64,000 nt of DNA from Pseudomonadota bacterium (GCA_021846965.1 JAJZWA010000002.1:1-64000); one strand, 5' to 3'. Positions 25,834 to 37,736 are shown, counted from the stretch's first letter. Notes: a model not told the origin generated them from the letters alone. Translations and numbers: made by a program.

Positions 25834-27015
25834 TCAGCGTGCGCGGAGCAAAAGCCCCTTGAGGTACTCCCCCTCCGGAAAGCTCAGCAGCAAGGGGTGG
25901 TCGGGCGCGGCACCGACGCGCTGCACGATGTCGGCGTCGCGCCCGGCGTCCACGGCGGCGCCCGCCACCACGCTCTGGAACAGTGCGGCGTCGATGCCTC
26001 CGGAGCAGGAGAAGGTGAACAGCCAGCCCCCCGGACGCAGCAGTCCCAGCGCGAGTCGGTTGATGTCCTTGTAGGCGCGGGTCGCGCGCGGCGCCTGCGC
26101 CACCGTGGGGGCCAGCTTCGGCGGGTCGAGCACGATGGCGTCGAAGCGCTCGCCGGCTTCGCGCAGCTCGCGCAGCAGGCGCCCGACGTCGGCCTCGCGC
26201 ACCTTGCTGCGCGCATCGTCGAAGCCGTTGTCGCGCAGGTGCTCGGCGGCCAGTTCCAGCGCCGGGCCGGAGGAGTCGACGGTGATCACCTCGGAAGCGC
26301 CTCCGGCCAGCGCCGCCAGCGAGAATCCGCCCGTGTATCCGTAGCAGTTCAGCACCCGGCGCAGCCCGCGCTCGCGCACGAGTTCGCGAAAGCGCAGCCG
26401 GTTGTCGCGCTGGTCGAGGTAAAAGCCGGTCTTGTGCCCGGTGGCCACGTCCACGTGCAGGCGCATGCCGTGTTCCTCGATGTCCACGCGGGTGGCGCCG
26501 TCGCCGTGCAGCCAGCCGCTGCGCTCGGGCAGACCCTCGCGCTCGCGCACGCCCACGTCGGAGCGTTCGTGGATGCGCAGCCCGGGAAGGCAGGCACGCA
26601 CGGCCTGCAGCAGGGTTTCGCGCCAGCGCTCGGCGCCGGCGCTGAGCAGTTGCACCACGGCGATGTCGGCGAAGCGGTCGACGACCAGGCCGGGCAGGCC
26701 GTCGGCCTCGCCCCAGACCAGTCGCGCCGCGCGCAGGTCGATGCCGAGTTCGCGGCGGCGCTCGATCGAGGCGCGCACCCGCTGGTGCAGGAAGTCGGCG
26801 TCGATGCGTTGCGCCGGATCGAAACTCCACATGCGCAGGCGGATCTGCGAGGCCGGGCTGTAGGCGGCCCAGCCGAGCACCTGGCCCTCGTGGGACTCCA
26901 CGCGCACGGTCTCCCCGCTGTCGGCGCCGCCGCGCGCGATGGCCCCGGCGAAGATCCAGGGGTGGCGGCGCAGCACGGCGCGTTCCTTGCCGGGGAGCAG
27001 GCGGATGACTTTCAC
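25834..27015 (-). CDS. class I SAM rRNA (cytosine) methyltransferase, RlmI family
   Basis: A 393-residue protein: an N-terminal PUA-like domain (about 1-75, with KVIRLLPGKERAVLRRHPWIF), a linker domain, and a C-terminal Rossmann methyltransferase with VLNCYGYTGGFSLAAL near 225 and DAIVLDPPKLAP near 300. RlmI makes m5C1962 in 23S rRNA; the exact target here is inferred. The start is a GTG (Val codon, 27013-27015), because no ATG exists at the family start and the frame upstream runs into xerC. It is 17 bp after xerC. Confidence 0.85.
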   Translation of the reverse strand: MKVIRLLPGKERAVLRRHPWIFAGAIARGGADSGETVRVESHEGQVLGWAAYSPASQIRLRMWSFDPAQRIDADFLHQRVRASIERRRELGIDLRAARLVWGEADGLPGLVVDRFADIAVVQLLSAGAERWRETLLQAVRACLPGLRIHERSDVGVREREGLPERSGWLHGDGATRVDIEEHGMRLHVDVATGHKTGFYLDQRDNRLRFRELVRERGLRRVLNCYGYTGGFSLAALAGGASEVITVDSSGPALELAAEHLRDNGFDDARSKVREADVGRLLRELREAGERFDAIVLDPPKLAPTVAQAPRATRAYKDINRLALGLLRPGGWLFTFSCSGGIDAALFQSVVAGAAVDAGRDADIVQRVGAAPDHPLLLSFPEGEYLKGLLLRAR

Positions 27016-27032
27016 GGGATGGAGAGCTCGCT

Positions 27033-28025
27033 TCAGCGCGGCTTGCGCGCGCGGGGGTGGGCCTGGTCGTAGACCTTGGCCAGATGCTGGAAGTCCAGCC
27101 GGGTATAGACCTGGGTGCTGGCGATGCTCGCGTGGCCCAGCAGCTCCTGCACGCCGCGCAGGTCGCCGCTGGACTGCAGCAGGTGCGAGGCGAAGGAGTG
27201 CCGCAGCATGTGCGGGTGCACCGCCACCGGCAGGCCGGCCTCCAGCGCGCGCCGGCGCAATTCCTCGCGCACCCGCTGGGCCGTGATGCGCGCGCCGCGC
27301 GGGCCCAGGAACAGCGCCGCGCGGTCGCCCGCTGCGGCCCGCGCAGGTGGCTCGCCGCGCAGCCGCAGCCATTCGCGCAGCGCCCGCATGGCCTGCTCGC
27401 CCACCGGGACGCTGCGACGCTTGCCGCCCTTGCCCAGCACATGCGCCTCGGCGCCGTCCCAGTCGATCCAGCCCTGCGAGACATGCTCGGCGCCGCGCAC
27501 GGGGCGCAGGTCCAGCCCCACCAGCTCGGACACGCGCAGGCCGCTGGAGTAGAGCAGCTCGGCCAGCGCATGCGCGCGCGCGCTGGCGCGCGGGTCCTCG
27601 CCCGCGGCGCCGCCGGCGGCCAGCGCCACCGCGTGCTCCACGCTCAGCGCCTTGGGCAGCGGTCGCTGCGCGCGCGGAGCGCGAAGCTCGCGCGCGGGAT
27701 CGGTGCGCAGCAGGCCCTCGCTGCCCATCCAGCGCAGCAGGCCGCGCCAGGCCGACAGCCGCGCGGCGATCGCGCGCGGGCTCATGCCCTGTGCGTGCAG
27801 CGCGGCCGCCCAGCCGCGCAAGTGCCGCGGCTGCAGGGCCTCGGCATCCACGCCGGCCTGCGCGGCACGCAGGCAAAGGTCGCGCAGATCGCGGCGGTAG
27901 TTGACCAGGGTGCGCGGTGCCAGGCGCCGCACCTGCTCCAGGCGTTGCAGATGCTGCTCGCAGGCCTGCGCCAGGCGCGGCGGCAGGGCCGCGGCGTCGG
28001 GAACGGCGGGCCGCGGCGCCGACAT
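27033..28025 (-). CDS. xerC: tyrosine recombinase XerC
   Basis: A 330-residue site-specific recombinase. An N-terminal SAM-like core-binding domain (about 18-110) precedes the catalytic domain. The active-site residues are seen in SSGLRVSEL (Arg), GKGGKRR (Lys), HMLRHSF (His, Arg), GH and the nucleophile Tyr in TQVYTRLD. It resolves chromosome dimers at dif with XerD. The order dapF-DUF484-xerC is also that of E. coli (dapF-yigA-xerC), which settles XerC over a phage integrase. Confidence 0.95.
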   Translation of the reverse strand: MSAPRPAVPDAAALPPRLAQACEQHLQRLEQVRRLAPRTLVNYRRDLRDLCLRAAQAGVDAEALQPRHLRGWAAALHAQGMSPRAIAARLSAWRGLLRWMGSEGLLRTDPARELRAPRAQRPLPKALSVEHAVALAAGGAAGEDPRASARAHALAELLYSSGLRVSELVGLDLRPVRGAEHVSQGWIDWDGAEAHVLGKGGKRRSVPVGEQAMRALREWLRLRGEPPARAAAGDRAALFLGPRGARITAQRVREELRRRALEAGLPVAVHPHMLRHSFASHLLQSSGDLRGVQELLGHASIASTQVYTRLDFQHLAKVYDQAHPRARKPR

Positions 28026-28028
28026 GGT

Positions 28029-28691
28029 TCAGGCCTGGGGCCGCAGGCGCAGCAGCGCGGACGAGGCGACCTCGCCCAGGCGGGCGAGGAATTCGGTGCC
28101 CATGTCGGCGGTGAAACGATCCGACTGCTGCGAACCCAGCACGAGCAGCCCGAAGGCGGCCGATTGCGCATGCTCGCGCAGGGCCACCATGGCCAGCGAC
28201 TGCGGTGGCGCCGCCAGCCAGCGCGCGGCCTCGAAGCCGGCGTTGGCGCCGCAGTAGGGCTGGCTCAGGCTGCTGGCCAGCACGGGAATGTCCTCACCCA
28301 CCGGAGCTGCCTCCGGCAGCGCGGCGAATTCGGGGCGCAGGCCCCACAGGCGCAAGGCGGCCAGGGGCATGTCGAAGCGCTGGCGCAGCTCGTCCACGAC
28401 GCAGCGCGCCAGCGCGGCGTCCTGCGTCTGCTGCAGCAGCGCGCGTGCCCAGCCCAGCAGGCGGCCCGACAGTGCCTCGTTGTCCGCGGCATTGCGCATG
28501 AGTTCGGCCAGGCGGTGCTCCAGCGCGCGCATCTTGTCGCGCAGCATTTCCATCTGGCGCTCCTGCAGCGACACCGCACGGTTGCCGTGGGGGCTGGCCA
28601 GTTGCACCGTCGCCAGCAGCTCGGCGTGGCGTTCGAAAAAGTCGGGGTGCTCGGCCAGGTAGGCGGCGAGGTCCTGTTCGCTGAGTTCCAT
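28029..28691 (-). CDS. DUF484 (YigA) family protein
   Basis: A 220-residue protein. The N-terminus LSEQDLAAYLAEHPDFFERHAELL is characteristic of DUF484, followed by an RQMEMLRDKMRALEHRLAELM coiled-coil stretch and a GAF-like C-terminal domain. Its function is unknown. The ATG at 28691 is preferred over one at 28709 because AAGGA lies at a good distance. It ends 3 bp before the xerC start, suggesting coupled translation. Confidence 0.88.
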   Translation of the reverse strand: MELSEQDLAAYLAEHPDFFERHAELLATVQLASPHGNRAVSLQERQMEMLRDKMRALEHRLAELMRNAADNEALSGRLLGWARALLQQTQDAALARCVVDELRQRFDMPLAALRLWGLRPEFAALPEAAPVGEDIPVLASSLSQPYCGANAGFEAARWLAAPPQSLAMVALREHAQSAAFGLLVLGSQQSDRFTADMGTEFLARLGEVASSALLRLRPQA

Positions 28692-28712
28692 CGGGGTCCT
28701 TCCAGTCAAGAT

Positions 28713-29594
28713 TCAAGCCGGCGCCAGCGGCGCAGGCAGTGCATCCAGGTCGATGCTGGCGTCGAACACATGCACCGCCGGGCCGCTCATGAACACCGGC
28801 CGGCCCGGGCCTTCCCAGGCGATGCCCAGCTCGCCTCCGCGAGCCTGCATGCGCACGGGGCTGCGCAACCAGCCGTGGCGAATGCCCGCCACCGCCGCCG
28901 CGCAGGCGCCGGTGCCGCAGGCCAGGGTCTCGCCGGCGCCGCGTTCCCAGACCCGCAGGCGCGCATGGTGTTCGTCCAGCACCTGCAGGAAGCCGGCGTT
29001 GACGCGCTGGGCGAAGCGCGGGTGGTGCTCCAGGCGCGGGCCCAGGACCCCCACCGGCGCGAGGTCGACGTCATCGACCCGCTGCACCGCATGGGGATTG
29101 CCCATGGAGACCACGCTCAGACGCAGCAGGGTGTCGTCCAGCGGCAGCTCCCAGCGCGGCAGGTCGCCCTCGGAGGTCGCGCGCAGCCCGGAGGCATCGA
29201 AGGGAATCTCGGCCGGCTCGAAGCGCGGCGGTCCCATGTCCACGCGCACCTCGCCGTCGTCGCCCATGGCGGGCTCGATGATGCCCGAGCGCGTGAGCAC
29301 GCGTACCGCGCGCTTGCTGGTCAGCCCCCGCCGGCGCACGAAGGCGACGAAGCAGCGCGCCCCGTTGCCGCACTGCTCGACCTCGCCGCCGTCGGCGTTG
29401 AAGATGCGGTAGCGGAAGTCCACGTCGGCGCCGGGCGCCGGCTCCACGACCAGGATCTGGTCCGCGCCGACCCCGAAATGGCGGTCGGCGAGCAGGCGCA
29501 ACTGCTGCGGCTGCAGCGTGAAGGGCTCACGGGTGGCGTCGATGACCACGAAGTCATTGCCGGCGCCGTGCATCTTGGCGAAATGCAGGACCAT
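28713..29594 (-). CDS. dapF: diaminopimelate epimerase
   Basis: A 293-residue two-domain isomerase. The two catalytic cysteines lie in [10 protein letters not shown] and [10 protein letters not shown], and substrate contacts in [13 protein letters not shown] at the start. It converts LL- to meso-diaminopimelate for peptidoglycan and lysine. The start at [10 protein letters not shown] matches the family; the longer in-frame start overlaps the preceding acyltransferase. DUF484 and xerC follow. Confidence 0.96.
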   Translation of the reverse strand: MVLHFAKMHGAGNDFVVIDATREPFTLQPQQLRLLADRHFGVGADQILVVEPAPGADVDFRYRIFNADGGEVEQCGNGARCFVAFVRRRGLTSKRAVRVLTRSGIIEPAMGDDGEVRVDMGPPRFEPAEIPFDASGLRATSEGDLPRWELPLDDTLLRLSVVSMGNPHAVQRVDDVDLAPVGVLGPRLEHHPRFAQRVNAGFLQVLDEHHARLRVWERGAGETLACGTGACAAAVAGIRHGWLRSPVRMQARGGELGIAWEGPGRPVFMSGPAVHVFDASIDLDALPAPLAPA

Positions 29595-29623
29595 GGAGGA
29601 GGCGGTGGGGGGGCGTTGCCCGG

Positions 29624-30514
29624 TCAGTACAGCGGCGGCTCGCCCGGCGGGCGGGTCTTGAAGCGCTTGTGCACCCAATGATATTGGCTGGGCATCTCCA
29701 GCACACGTTGTTCGATGAAGTGGTTCAGGCGCAGCAACTCGGCGTCGAGGTCGGCGATGCGCCCGTCGTGCAGGACCGGGTAGTCCTCCCAGGCGGGGTG
29801 GATGGTCACCTCGTAGCCACGCGCGCCCGGCAGCATGCGCGCCACCACCGGGTACACCCGGGCCCGGGCCGAGGCGGCCAGGCGCGGCACCACGTCCAGG
29901 GTGGCCGCGGGCACCCCGAAAAAGGGCACGAAGCGCGAGTGCTTGGGGCCGAAATCCATGTCCGGCAGGGTGTAGAAGGGCGTGTGGCGGCGCAGCGCGC
30001 GCAGCATGCCGGTGGCGCCTTCATGGCGGGAGACGATGCGCTCGGTGGAAAAGCGGCTGCGTCCGCTGAGCACCCAGCGGTCCAGCGCCTGCGATTTCTG
30101 CGGGGTGTACATGCCCGACAGCGGGCGCCGGGCAGCCAGGGTCAGCGCGGTCCACGCGGCGTCCATGCCTTCGAAGTGCAGGCCCACCAGCAGCGCCGCC
30201 CCCTCGCCGTGCAGCGCCTCGTCCACCGGCCCGCGCAACTGCAGCAGGCGGCGCAGGCGCCGCGGGCCGCCCCACCACAGCACGCCGCGATCCAGCAGTG
30301 CCCGCGCCACGCAGACGAAATGCTGCCGCGCCACTTTCTCGCGTTCGCGCGGACTCCACTCGGGGAAGCACAGTTCCAGGTTGCGCAGCGCGATGCGCCG
30401 GCGCCTGCGCGCCAGCGGCCACAGGGCCCGGCCCAGGGCCCAGCCCAGCGCGGCCTGCACCGGGTAGGGCAGCCAGTGCAGCAGCCACAGCAACAGCAGC
30501 AGCGCCCGGGTCAT
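29624..30514 (-). CDS. lipid A late acyltransferase (LpxL/LpxM family), second of tandem pair
   Basis: A 296-residue protein with an N-terminal membrane anchor ([14 protein letters not shown]). The catalytic HX4D motif is HFEGMD, and the family motif [15 protein letters not shown] is present. It transfers a secondary acyl chain to Kdo2-lipid IVA at the inner membrane. Its ATG overlaps the TGA of the upstream homologue by 4 bp, so the pair is translated together. Which of the two is LpxL and which LpxM cannot be decided from sequence alone. Confidence 0.88.
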   Translation of the reverse strand: MTRALLLLLWLLHWLPYPVQAALGWALGRALWPLARRRRRIALRNLELCFPEWSPREREKVARQHFVCVARALLDRGVLWWGGPRRLRRLLQLRGPVDEALHGEGAALLVGLHFEGMDAAWTALTLAARRPLSGMYTPQKSQALDRWVLSGRSRFSTERIVSRHEGATGMLRALRRHTPFYTLPDMDFGPKHSRFVPFFGVPAATLDVVPRLAASARARVYPVVARMLPGARGYEVTIHPAWEDYPVLHDGRIADLDAELLRLNHFIEQRVLEMPSQYHWVHKRFKTRPPGEPPLY

Positions 30515-31386
30515 GACCGGGCCTCCGGCGTCGCGGGCGCCGGTCCGTCGGGGGGCAGCGGCGCGCCGGCAGGCACCTTGTAGCGGTTGTAGCCCCACAG
30601 GTACTGGCGGGGGCAGGCCAGCACCAGTCGCTCGATCTCGTGGTTGAGCAGCGCGGCCGCCTGCCCCGCATCGTCGGGCAGCGGCTGCTGCAGCGGGCGC
30701 AGGCTCAGCCGGTAGCCCCTGCCGCAGCCCAGGCGCTCGGCGACGGCGAACACGATGCGCGCGCCGGTGAGCTGGGCCAGGCGCGCCGGCAGGGTCATGG
30801 TGTAGGCGGGCCGCCCGAAAAACGGCGCCCACACCCCTTCGCCGGCCGAGGGAGCCTGGTCGGGCAGCATGCCCACGGCCTCGCCGTTGCGCAGCGCGCG
30901 CAGCAGCGGGCGCATGCCCGCCACGCTGGCCGGCGCGGTACGCAGGTTCTCGCGCCGGCGCGCACCGGCCAGCCCCTGCAGCCAGGTCTTGCGCGGCGCG
31001 CGGTACAGCACGGTGATCGGGCCCCACTGCGCGGCCACCTGGGCCGAGACCTCGAAGCAGCCCAGGTGCGGGGTGAGATACAACACCCCCTGGCCTTCGC
31101 TCCGCGCCTGCTCGACCGCCTCGCGCCCGAGCACCTGCACGCGATGCACGGCGGCGTGCGGGCCGCCGCGTAGCCATACGAAGGGCAGTTCGGCGGCCAT
31201 GCGCCCGGCGTCGATGGCCGCCTGCAGCGCCAGCCGGCGCGAGCGCAGGCCGGCCTGCGCGAGGTTGGCGCGCAACACCCGTCGATAGCGTGGCGATGCG
31301 GCGTAGACCAGCAGGCCGATCACGCTGCCCCCAGCCTGCAGCAGGCCCAGCGGCAGCAGCGACAGAATGCGGAACAGGCGCAGCAT
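30511..31386 (-). CDS. lipid A late acyltransferase (LpxL/LpxM family), first of tandem pair
   Basis: A 291-residue homologue of the next gene, with an N-terminal hydrophobic anchor (LSLLPLGLLQAGGSVIGLLVY). The HX4E catalytic motif is HLGCFE in LYLTPHLGCFE, and MLPDQAPSAGEGVW is the second conserved block. It has the same predicted role: secondary acylation of lipid A, perhaps at the other position. It runs divergently from metK, whose promoter lies about 70 bp away. The two proteins are clearly diverged, not a recent duplication. Confidence 0.88.
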   Translation of the reverse strand: MLRLFRILSLLPLGLLQAGGSVIGLLVYAASPRYRRVLRANLAQAGLRSRRLALQAAIDAGRMAAELPFVWLRGGPHAAVHRVQVLGREAVEQARSEGQGVLYLTPHLGCFEVSAQVAAQWGPITVLYRAPRKTWLQGLAGARRRENLRTAPASVAGMRPLLRALRNGEAVGMLPDQAPSAGEGVWAPFFGRPAYTMTLPARLAQLTGARIVFAVAERLGCGRGYRLSLRPLQQPLPDDAGQAAALLNHEIERLVLACPRQYLWGYNRYKVPAGAPLPPDGPAPATPEARS

Positions 31387-31455
31387 GGTGGACGGCGGCT
31401 CGGGGGATGCGGGCAGGGCAAGCCGTGCATGTTAGCGAGGCCCGCGCAGCCGTCC

Positions 31456-31461
31456 TATAAT
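31456..31461 (+). promoter_or_regulatory. -10 element of the metK promoter
   Basis: A perfect TATAAT. A -35 element is weak (TAGCGA/TTAGCG around 31432-31438). The predicted start of transcription (about 31468) coincides with the first base of the leader structure described next. Confidence 0.7.
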
Positions 31462-31467
31462 GTGGGC

Positions 31468-31576
31468 TGTCGCCGAGTTAATGACAACTTGCGGGGCGAC
31501 AAGCCGGCAGGCCTGGGGTCTGCAGGCCGTGGGAACCGCTAAAGCGTCGGCATGCAGCAGATCCGAGGCGGTTCCC
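31468..31576 (+). ncRNA. structured metK 5' leader, candidate cis-regulatory RNA
   Basis: Three hairpins fill the leader. P1 is 31468-31474 with 31495-31501 (7 bp), enclosing a small stem AGTT/AACT with loop AATGAC. P2 is GGCCTG 31510-31515 with CAGGCC 31523-31528. P3 is a perfect 9-bp stem 31531-31539 with 31568-31576, enclosing TAAAGCG and an inner TCGG/CCGA. A pyrimidine-rich single strand and then GGAG precede the ATG at 31606. No T-tract follows P3, so control, if any, would be at translation or folding. It does not match any SAM riboswitch consensus I know. Structure is from sequence pairing only. Confidence 0.5.
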
Positions 31577-31605
31577 CCACCGCACCCCCTTTCCGGAGCT
31601 CGCGC

Positions 31606-32811
<1,206 letters not shown>

Positions 32812-32812
32812 G

Positions 32813-32818
32813 TACAAT
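32813..32818 (+). promoter_or_regulatory. -10 element of the ahcY promoter
   Basis: TACAAT lies immediately after the metK stop. A moderate -35 (CTGCCG, 32791-32796) lies within the end of metK with a 16-bp spacer. The predicted start near 32825 falls at the first base pair of the SAH riboswitch, so ahcY can be transcribed independently of metK. Confidence 0.55.
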
Positions 32819-32823
32819 TTCGC

Positions 32824-32966
32824 GATCCCGAGGAGCGTTGCAACGCCCGCCGTGCGGGACGCGCGTCCAGAACGCGCGTTCTCGGCGGGTCGCCAGGCTC
32901 GGGGTCCGTTGACGTCGGCGGCGCCGCACCCGTTGCGCGCGCCGCCCATGCAACCGCGCTCACCTC
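32824..32966 (+). promoter_or_regulatory. S-adenosylhomocysteine (SAH) riboswitch
   Basis: The leader of ahcY carries the SAH riboswitch core: GAGGAGCGTTGCAAC (32830-32844) and GCCAGGCTCGG (32892-32902). P1 is a 9-bp helix, 32824-32832 with 32898-32906 (one G-T). P2 forms by CCCGCCG (from 32846) and CGGCGGG (32883-32889), with an extra arm GAACGCGCGTTC inside. GTTGC at about 32932 can pair with GCAAC in the core, and GCGCTCACC (about 32953) matches the conserved 3' end. This class turns on ahcY when SAH builds up. The outer boundary is approximate. Confidence 0.88.
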
Positions 32967-33033
32967 ACCCGTGCCCGTCACGGCGATGCGGTGTGCATCC
33001 CCTGGCGGGCCCACGTTTCGCGGAGATTCCGAC

Positions 33034-34452
<1,419 letters not shown>

Positions 34453-34457
34453 GCGGC

Positions 34458-35288
34458 ATGAAACTCGACCATCTCAGCTTCGAGTTCTTCCCTCCGAAGA
34501 CGCCCGAGGGGGCCGACAAGCTGCGCGCGGCGCGTCGGCGCCTGTATGCCTGCGCGCCGGAGTTCTGCTCGGTGACCTTCGGCGCCGGCGGGTCCACGCA
34601 GGAGGGCACGCTGGACACGGTGCTGGAGATCGTCGGGGAGGGCGTGCGCGCCGCGCCGCACCTGTCGTGCATCGGCGGCAGCCGCGACAGCGTGCGCGCG
34701 CTGCTGCAGCGCTACCGCGCGGAAGGCATCCGGCGCATCGTTGCGCTGCGCGGCGACCTGCCCTCGGGCTACGGCCTGGGCGGGGAGTTCGCGCACGCGG
34801 CCGACCTCGTGGCCTTCATCCGGGAGCAGACGGGTGACTGGTTCCACATCGAGGTCGCGGCGTATCCGGAGACGCACCCCCAGGCACGCAGTCCGGCGGA
34901 CGACCTGAAGCATTTCGTGGCCAAGATGCGTGCCGGCGCCGATTCCGCGATCACCCAGTATTTTTTCAACGCCGACGCCTACTTCCGCTTCGTCGACGAA
35001 TTGCGCAAGGCCGGCGTCGAGGCTCCGGTGGTGCCGGGCATCATGCCGGTGACCAACGCCAGCCAGTTGCTGCGCTTTTCCGATGTGTGCGGGGCCGAGG
35101 TGCCGCGCTGGATGCGGCTGCGCCTGCAGTCCTTCGGTGATGACCGCGCCTCCATCGTGGAATTCGGACGCGACGTGGTGGCGCAGTTGTGCCGCAGACT
35201 GCTGGAGGGCGGCGCGCCGGGCCTGCATCTGTACACCCTGAACCAGGCCGAGGCCAGTCTGGCTGTCCTTGAAAGGCTGATGGGCTAA
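34458..35288 (+). CDS. metF: methylenetetrahydrofolate reductase
   Basis: A 276-residue FAD enzyme with a TIM-barrel fold that reduces 5,10-methylene- to 5-methyl-THF, the methyl donor for methionine synthase. Motifs: SFEFFPPKTPEG near the start, CSVTFGAGGSTQEGT (about 36), ALRGDLPSGYG (about 97) and ITQYFFNADAYFRF (about 166). The close spacing to ahcY means they share a transcript, so the riboswitch probably also controls metF. Confidence 0.96.
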   Translation: MKLDHLSFEFFPPKTPEGADKLRAARRRLYACAPEFCSVTFGAGGSTQEGTLDTVLEIVGEGVRAAPHLSCIGGSRDSVRALLQRYRAEGIRRIVALRGDLPSGYGLGGEFAHAADLVAFIREQTGDWFHIEVAAYPETHPQARSPADDLKHFVAKMRAGADSAITQYFFNADAYFRFVDELRKAGVEAPVVPGIMPVTNASQLLRFSDVCGAEVPRWMRLRLQSFGDDRASIVEFGRDVVAQLCRRLLEGGAPGLHLYTLNQAEASLAVLERLMG

Positions 35289-35297
35289 GCTCGGAGC

Positions 35298-36878
35298 ATG
35301 AACGAATCGAGTCCTGAGAGCGGTGCCGGGCCCCTGCCGGAGGCGGTGCGGCTGGGCGCCGCGTCACCGGTGGTGACCGCGGGCGAGGCGACCCATGCCA
35401 GCCATGTCAGCGCCGAGTCGGCGCTGGCGCATGTGCAGGCGCTGTATGCGGACGGGGTGGCGCGTCTGCACGAGGCGCTGCGCAACGCGGTGCGCGGCGC
35501 GCCGCCGGCGCAGCGGGTGCGCGCCTTCTACCCCCGCGTGCGCCTCGAAGCGCAGGGCCATCCCAGCCCCGAGGCGCTGGCGGATTCCCTGCCCAGCTAC
35601 GGCTTCGTCTCCGGCCCCGGCGTGTTCGAGGCCACGCTGACCCGACCCGACCTGTTCGCCGACTACTACCGTGAACAGTTCGAACTGCTGCTGCGCAACC
35701 ACGGAGCGCCGCTGCAGGTGGGGCTCAGCGACGTGCCCATCGCGCTGCCCTTCACCTTCGACGAACATACCCGGTTCGAGGCCGAACTCGATGCCGCGGC
35801 GCGCCGCCGACTGCTCGCCGGCTTCGACATGCCCGACCTGTCGGCGATGGACGACGGCATCGCCAACGGCACCTACTCGCCGGCGCCGGGGCAGGCGCGG
35901 CCCCTGGCCCTGTTCAACGCGCCCCGGGTGGACTACTCGCTGCAGCGCCTGCGGCATTACACGGGCTGCTCGGCCGAGCATTTCCAGAATTTCGTGCTGT
36001 TCACGAACTACGGCTTCTACGTCGACGAGTTCGTGCGCATGGCGCAGGAGATGATGCGCGAGCCCGCGCTCCACGCGCAGGACTACGTGGCGCTGGTCGA
36101 GCCGGGCAATGTGATCACGCGCCGCGCGGGCAGCGCGCCCCAGCCCGGCGACGCGGGTACGCCGCCCGCGCGCATGCCCCAGATGCCGGCCTACCACCTG
36201 GTGCGCGGCGATCGCTCGGGCATCACGCTGGTGAACATCGGCGTCGGGCCGTCCAACGCGCGCACCATCACCGACCACGTGGCGGTGCTGCGTCCGCACA
36301 CCTGGCTGATGCTGGGGCATTGCGCGGGCCTGCGCAGCAGCCAGCAACTCGGCGACTACGTGCTGGCGCATGGCTACGTGCGCGAGGACCATGTGCTCGA
36401 CGAGGACCTGCCCCCCTGGGTTCCGATTCCCGCGCTGGCCGAGGTGCAGGTGGCCCTGCAGCAGGCCGTGGCCGAGGTCACCCGCCTGCAGGGCCTGGAA
36501 CTCAAGCGCGTGATGCGCACCGGCACCGTGGCCACCACCGACAACCGTCATTGGGAACTGCAGCCCTTCGGCGGGCCGCTGAGCACGCCTCGCCTGCGGT
36601 TTTCCCAGAGCCGGGCGATCGCGCTGGACATGGAAAGCGCCACCATCGCCGCCAACGGCTTTCGCCTGCGCGTGCCCTACGGCACCCTGCTGTGCGTCAG
36701 CGACAAGCCGCTGCACGGGGACCTGAAGCTGCCGGGCATGGCCGATCGCTTCTACCGCGAGCGCGTGGGGCAGCACCTGCGCATCGGCCTGCGGGCGATG
36801 GAGATCCTGCGCGGGCAGCGCATGGAACGCCTGCACAGCCGCAAGCTGCGCAGCTTCGACGAGGTGGCGTTCCAGTAA
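35298..36878 (+). CDS. amn: AMP nucleosidase
   Basis: A 526-residue purine-nucleotide hydrolase that splits AMP to adenine and ribose-5-phosphate. The N-terminal AMN domain (about 30-190) precedes a phosphorylase-like catalytic domain containing NIGVGPSNARTITDH, LMLGHCAGLR and ALDMESATIAANGFR (the MES motif that binds ribose). It lies 9 bp after metF. It may link to adenine/adenosine handling from SAH breakdown, which is inference. A bidirectional terminator follows. Confidence 0.93.
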   Translation: MNESSPESGAGPLPEAVRLGAASPVVTAGEATHASHVSAESALAHVQALYADGVARLHEALRNAVRGAPPAQRVRAFYPRVRLEAQGHPSPEALADSLPSYGFVSGPGVFEATLTRPDLFADYYREQFELLLRNHGAPLQVGLSDVPIALPFTFDEHTRFEAELDAAARRRLLAGFDMPDLSAMDDGIANGTYSPAPGQARPLALFNAPRVDYSLQRLRHYTGCSAEHFQNFVLFTNYGFYVDEFVRMAQEMMREPALHAQDYVALVEPGNVITRRAGSAPQPGDAGTPPARMPQMPAYHLVRGDRSGITLVNIGVGPSNARTITDHVAVLRPHTWLMLGHCAGLRSSQQLGDYVLAHGYVREDHVLDEDLPPWVPIPALAEVQVALQQAVAEVTRLQGLELKRVMRTGTVATTDNRHWELQPFGGPLSTPRLRFSQSRAIALDMESATIAANGFRLRVPYGTLLCVSDKPLHGDLKLPGMADRFYRERVGQHLRIGLRAMEILRGQRMERLHSRKLRSFDEVAFQ

Positions 36879-36887
36879 TACGGGCGC

Positions 36888-36910
36888 AAGGCCCGCCACG
36901 GCGGGCTTTC
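36888..36910. terminator. bidirectional terminator between amn and the phosphatase gene
   Basis: The stem GCCCGC (36891-36896) pairs with GCGGGC (36901-36906) around a CACG loop. AAG precedes and TTTC follows, so it can serve both convergent genes. T-tracts are short. Confidence 0.55.
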
Positions 36911-37736
36911 AGGCCTGGGCCTGCCGCACCCAGTCCGCCCATTCGCGCAGCAGCGGGCCGTCCACGGCCGCCAGCGCGGAGCGCTTGGCCAGCGAGTTGT
37001 CGAACACCGCCTCGCCCGCCAGGGTCTGGGAACGGCCCCCGGCCTCGTCCAGCACCAGGCAACCCGCGGCGAAATCCCACAGGCCCTGCGCGCCGTGCAC
37101 GTAGACGTGGAAGCGTCCGGCGGCGACCCAGCACCAGTCCAGCGCCACCGAGCCCAGGGAACGCTGGGACGCGTAGGGTGGCGCGGTGGCCAGACGCGAG
37201 GCCAGCGTGGCCGGCAAGCGCTTGAAATCCACGCAGGCGATGGCGCGACGCATGGGGGGCGCGCCGGGGCAGCGCAGCGCCCGGCCCTGCAGGCGCGCTC
37301 CATGGCCCAGCGCGGCGTCGAACAACTCGTCGCGCATGACGTCCAGCACCAGCCCCAGGCGCACCCGCCCGGCCTGCACCCAGGCCAGCGAGGGCCCGAA
37401 GGCGGGCAGGCCGGCAGCGAAGTTGCTGGTGCCGTCCAGGGGGTCGAGCACCCACAGCCCGGGCCCCTCGGGGGATGCCGCCTCGGCGCGCATCAGCTCC
37501 ATCTGGCGCTCGGGGCTCATCTCCTCGCCCAGCAGCGGCACCTCGGGCCAATGCTCGGCCAGTCGAGCCTGCAGATGGCGCTGCATGCCCAGGTCGGCGT
37601 CGGTGACCCAGCTGCCGTCGTCCTTGAGGCGCGCGCGCGGGTCGGCCGCACGCGGCAGGATGTGCTCGCGCGCCGCCTCGCGCAGCAGGGCACCGAGGGC
37701 ATCGAGATCGGAAGACTGGGGCTGCCGGGAGGACAT
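36909..37736 (-). CDS. inositol-monophosphatase-family phosphatase
   Basis: A 275-residue Mg-dependent phosphatase. Metal and catalytic motifs: LLGEEM (about 70), WVLDPLDGTSNFAAG (about 95) and the late WDFAAGCLVLDEAGG (about 218). Family members act on inositol phosphate, PAP (CysQ), fructose-1,6-bisphosphate or histidinol phosphate; the insertions here do not fix the substrate. It starts 42 bp downstream of nadB on the same strand. Confidence 0.85.
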   Translation of the reverse strand: MSSRQPQSSDLDALGALLREAAREHILPRAADPRARLKDDGSWVTDADLGMQRHLQARLAEHWPEVPLLGEEMSPERQMELMRAEAASPEGPGLWVLDPLDGTSNFAAGLPAFGPSLAWVQAGRVRLGLVLDVMRDELFDAALGHGARLQGRALRCPGAPPMRRAIACVDFKRLPATLASRLATAPPYASQRSLGSVALDWCWVAAGRFHVYVHGAQGLWDFAAGCLVLDEAGGRSQTLAGEAVFDNSLAKRSALAAVDGPLLREWADWVRQAQA

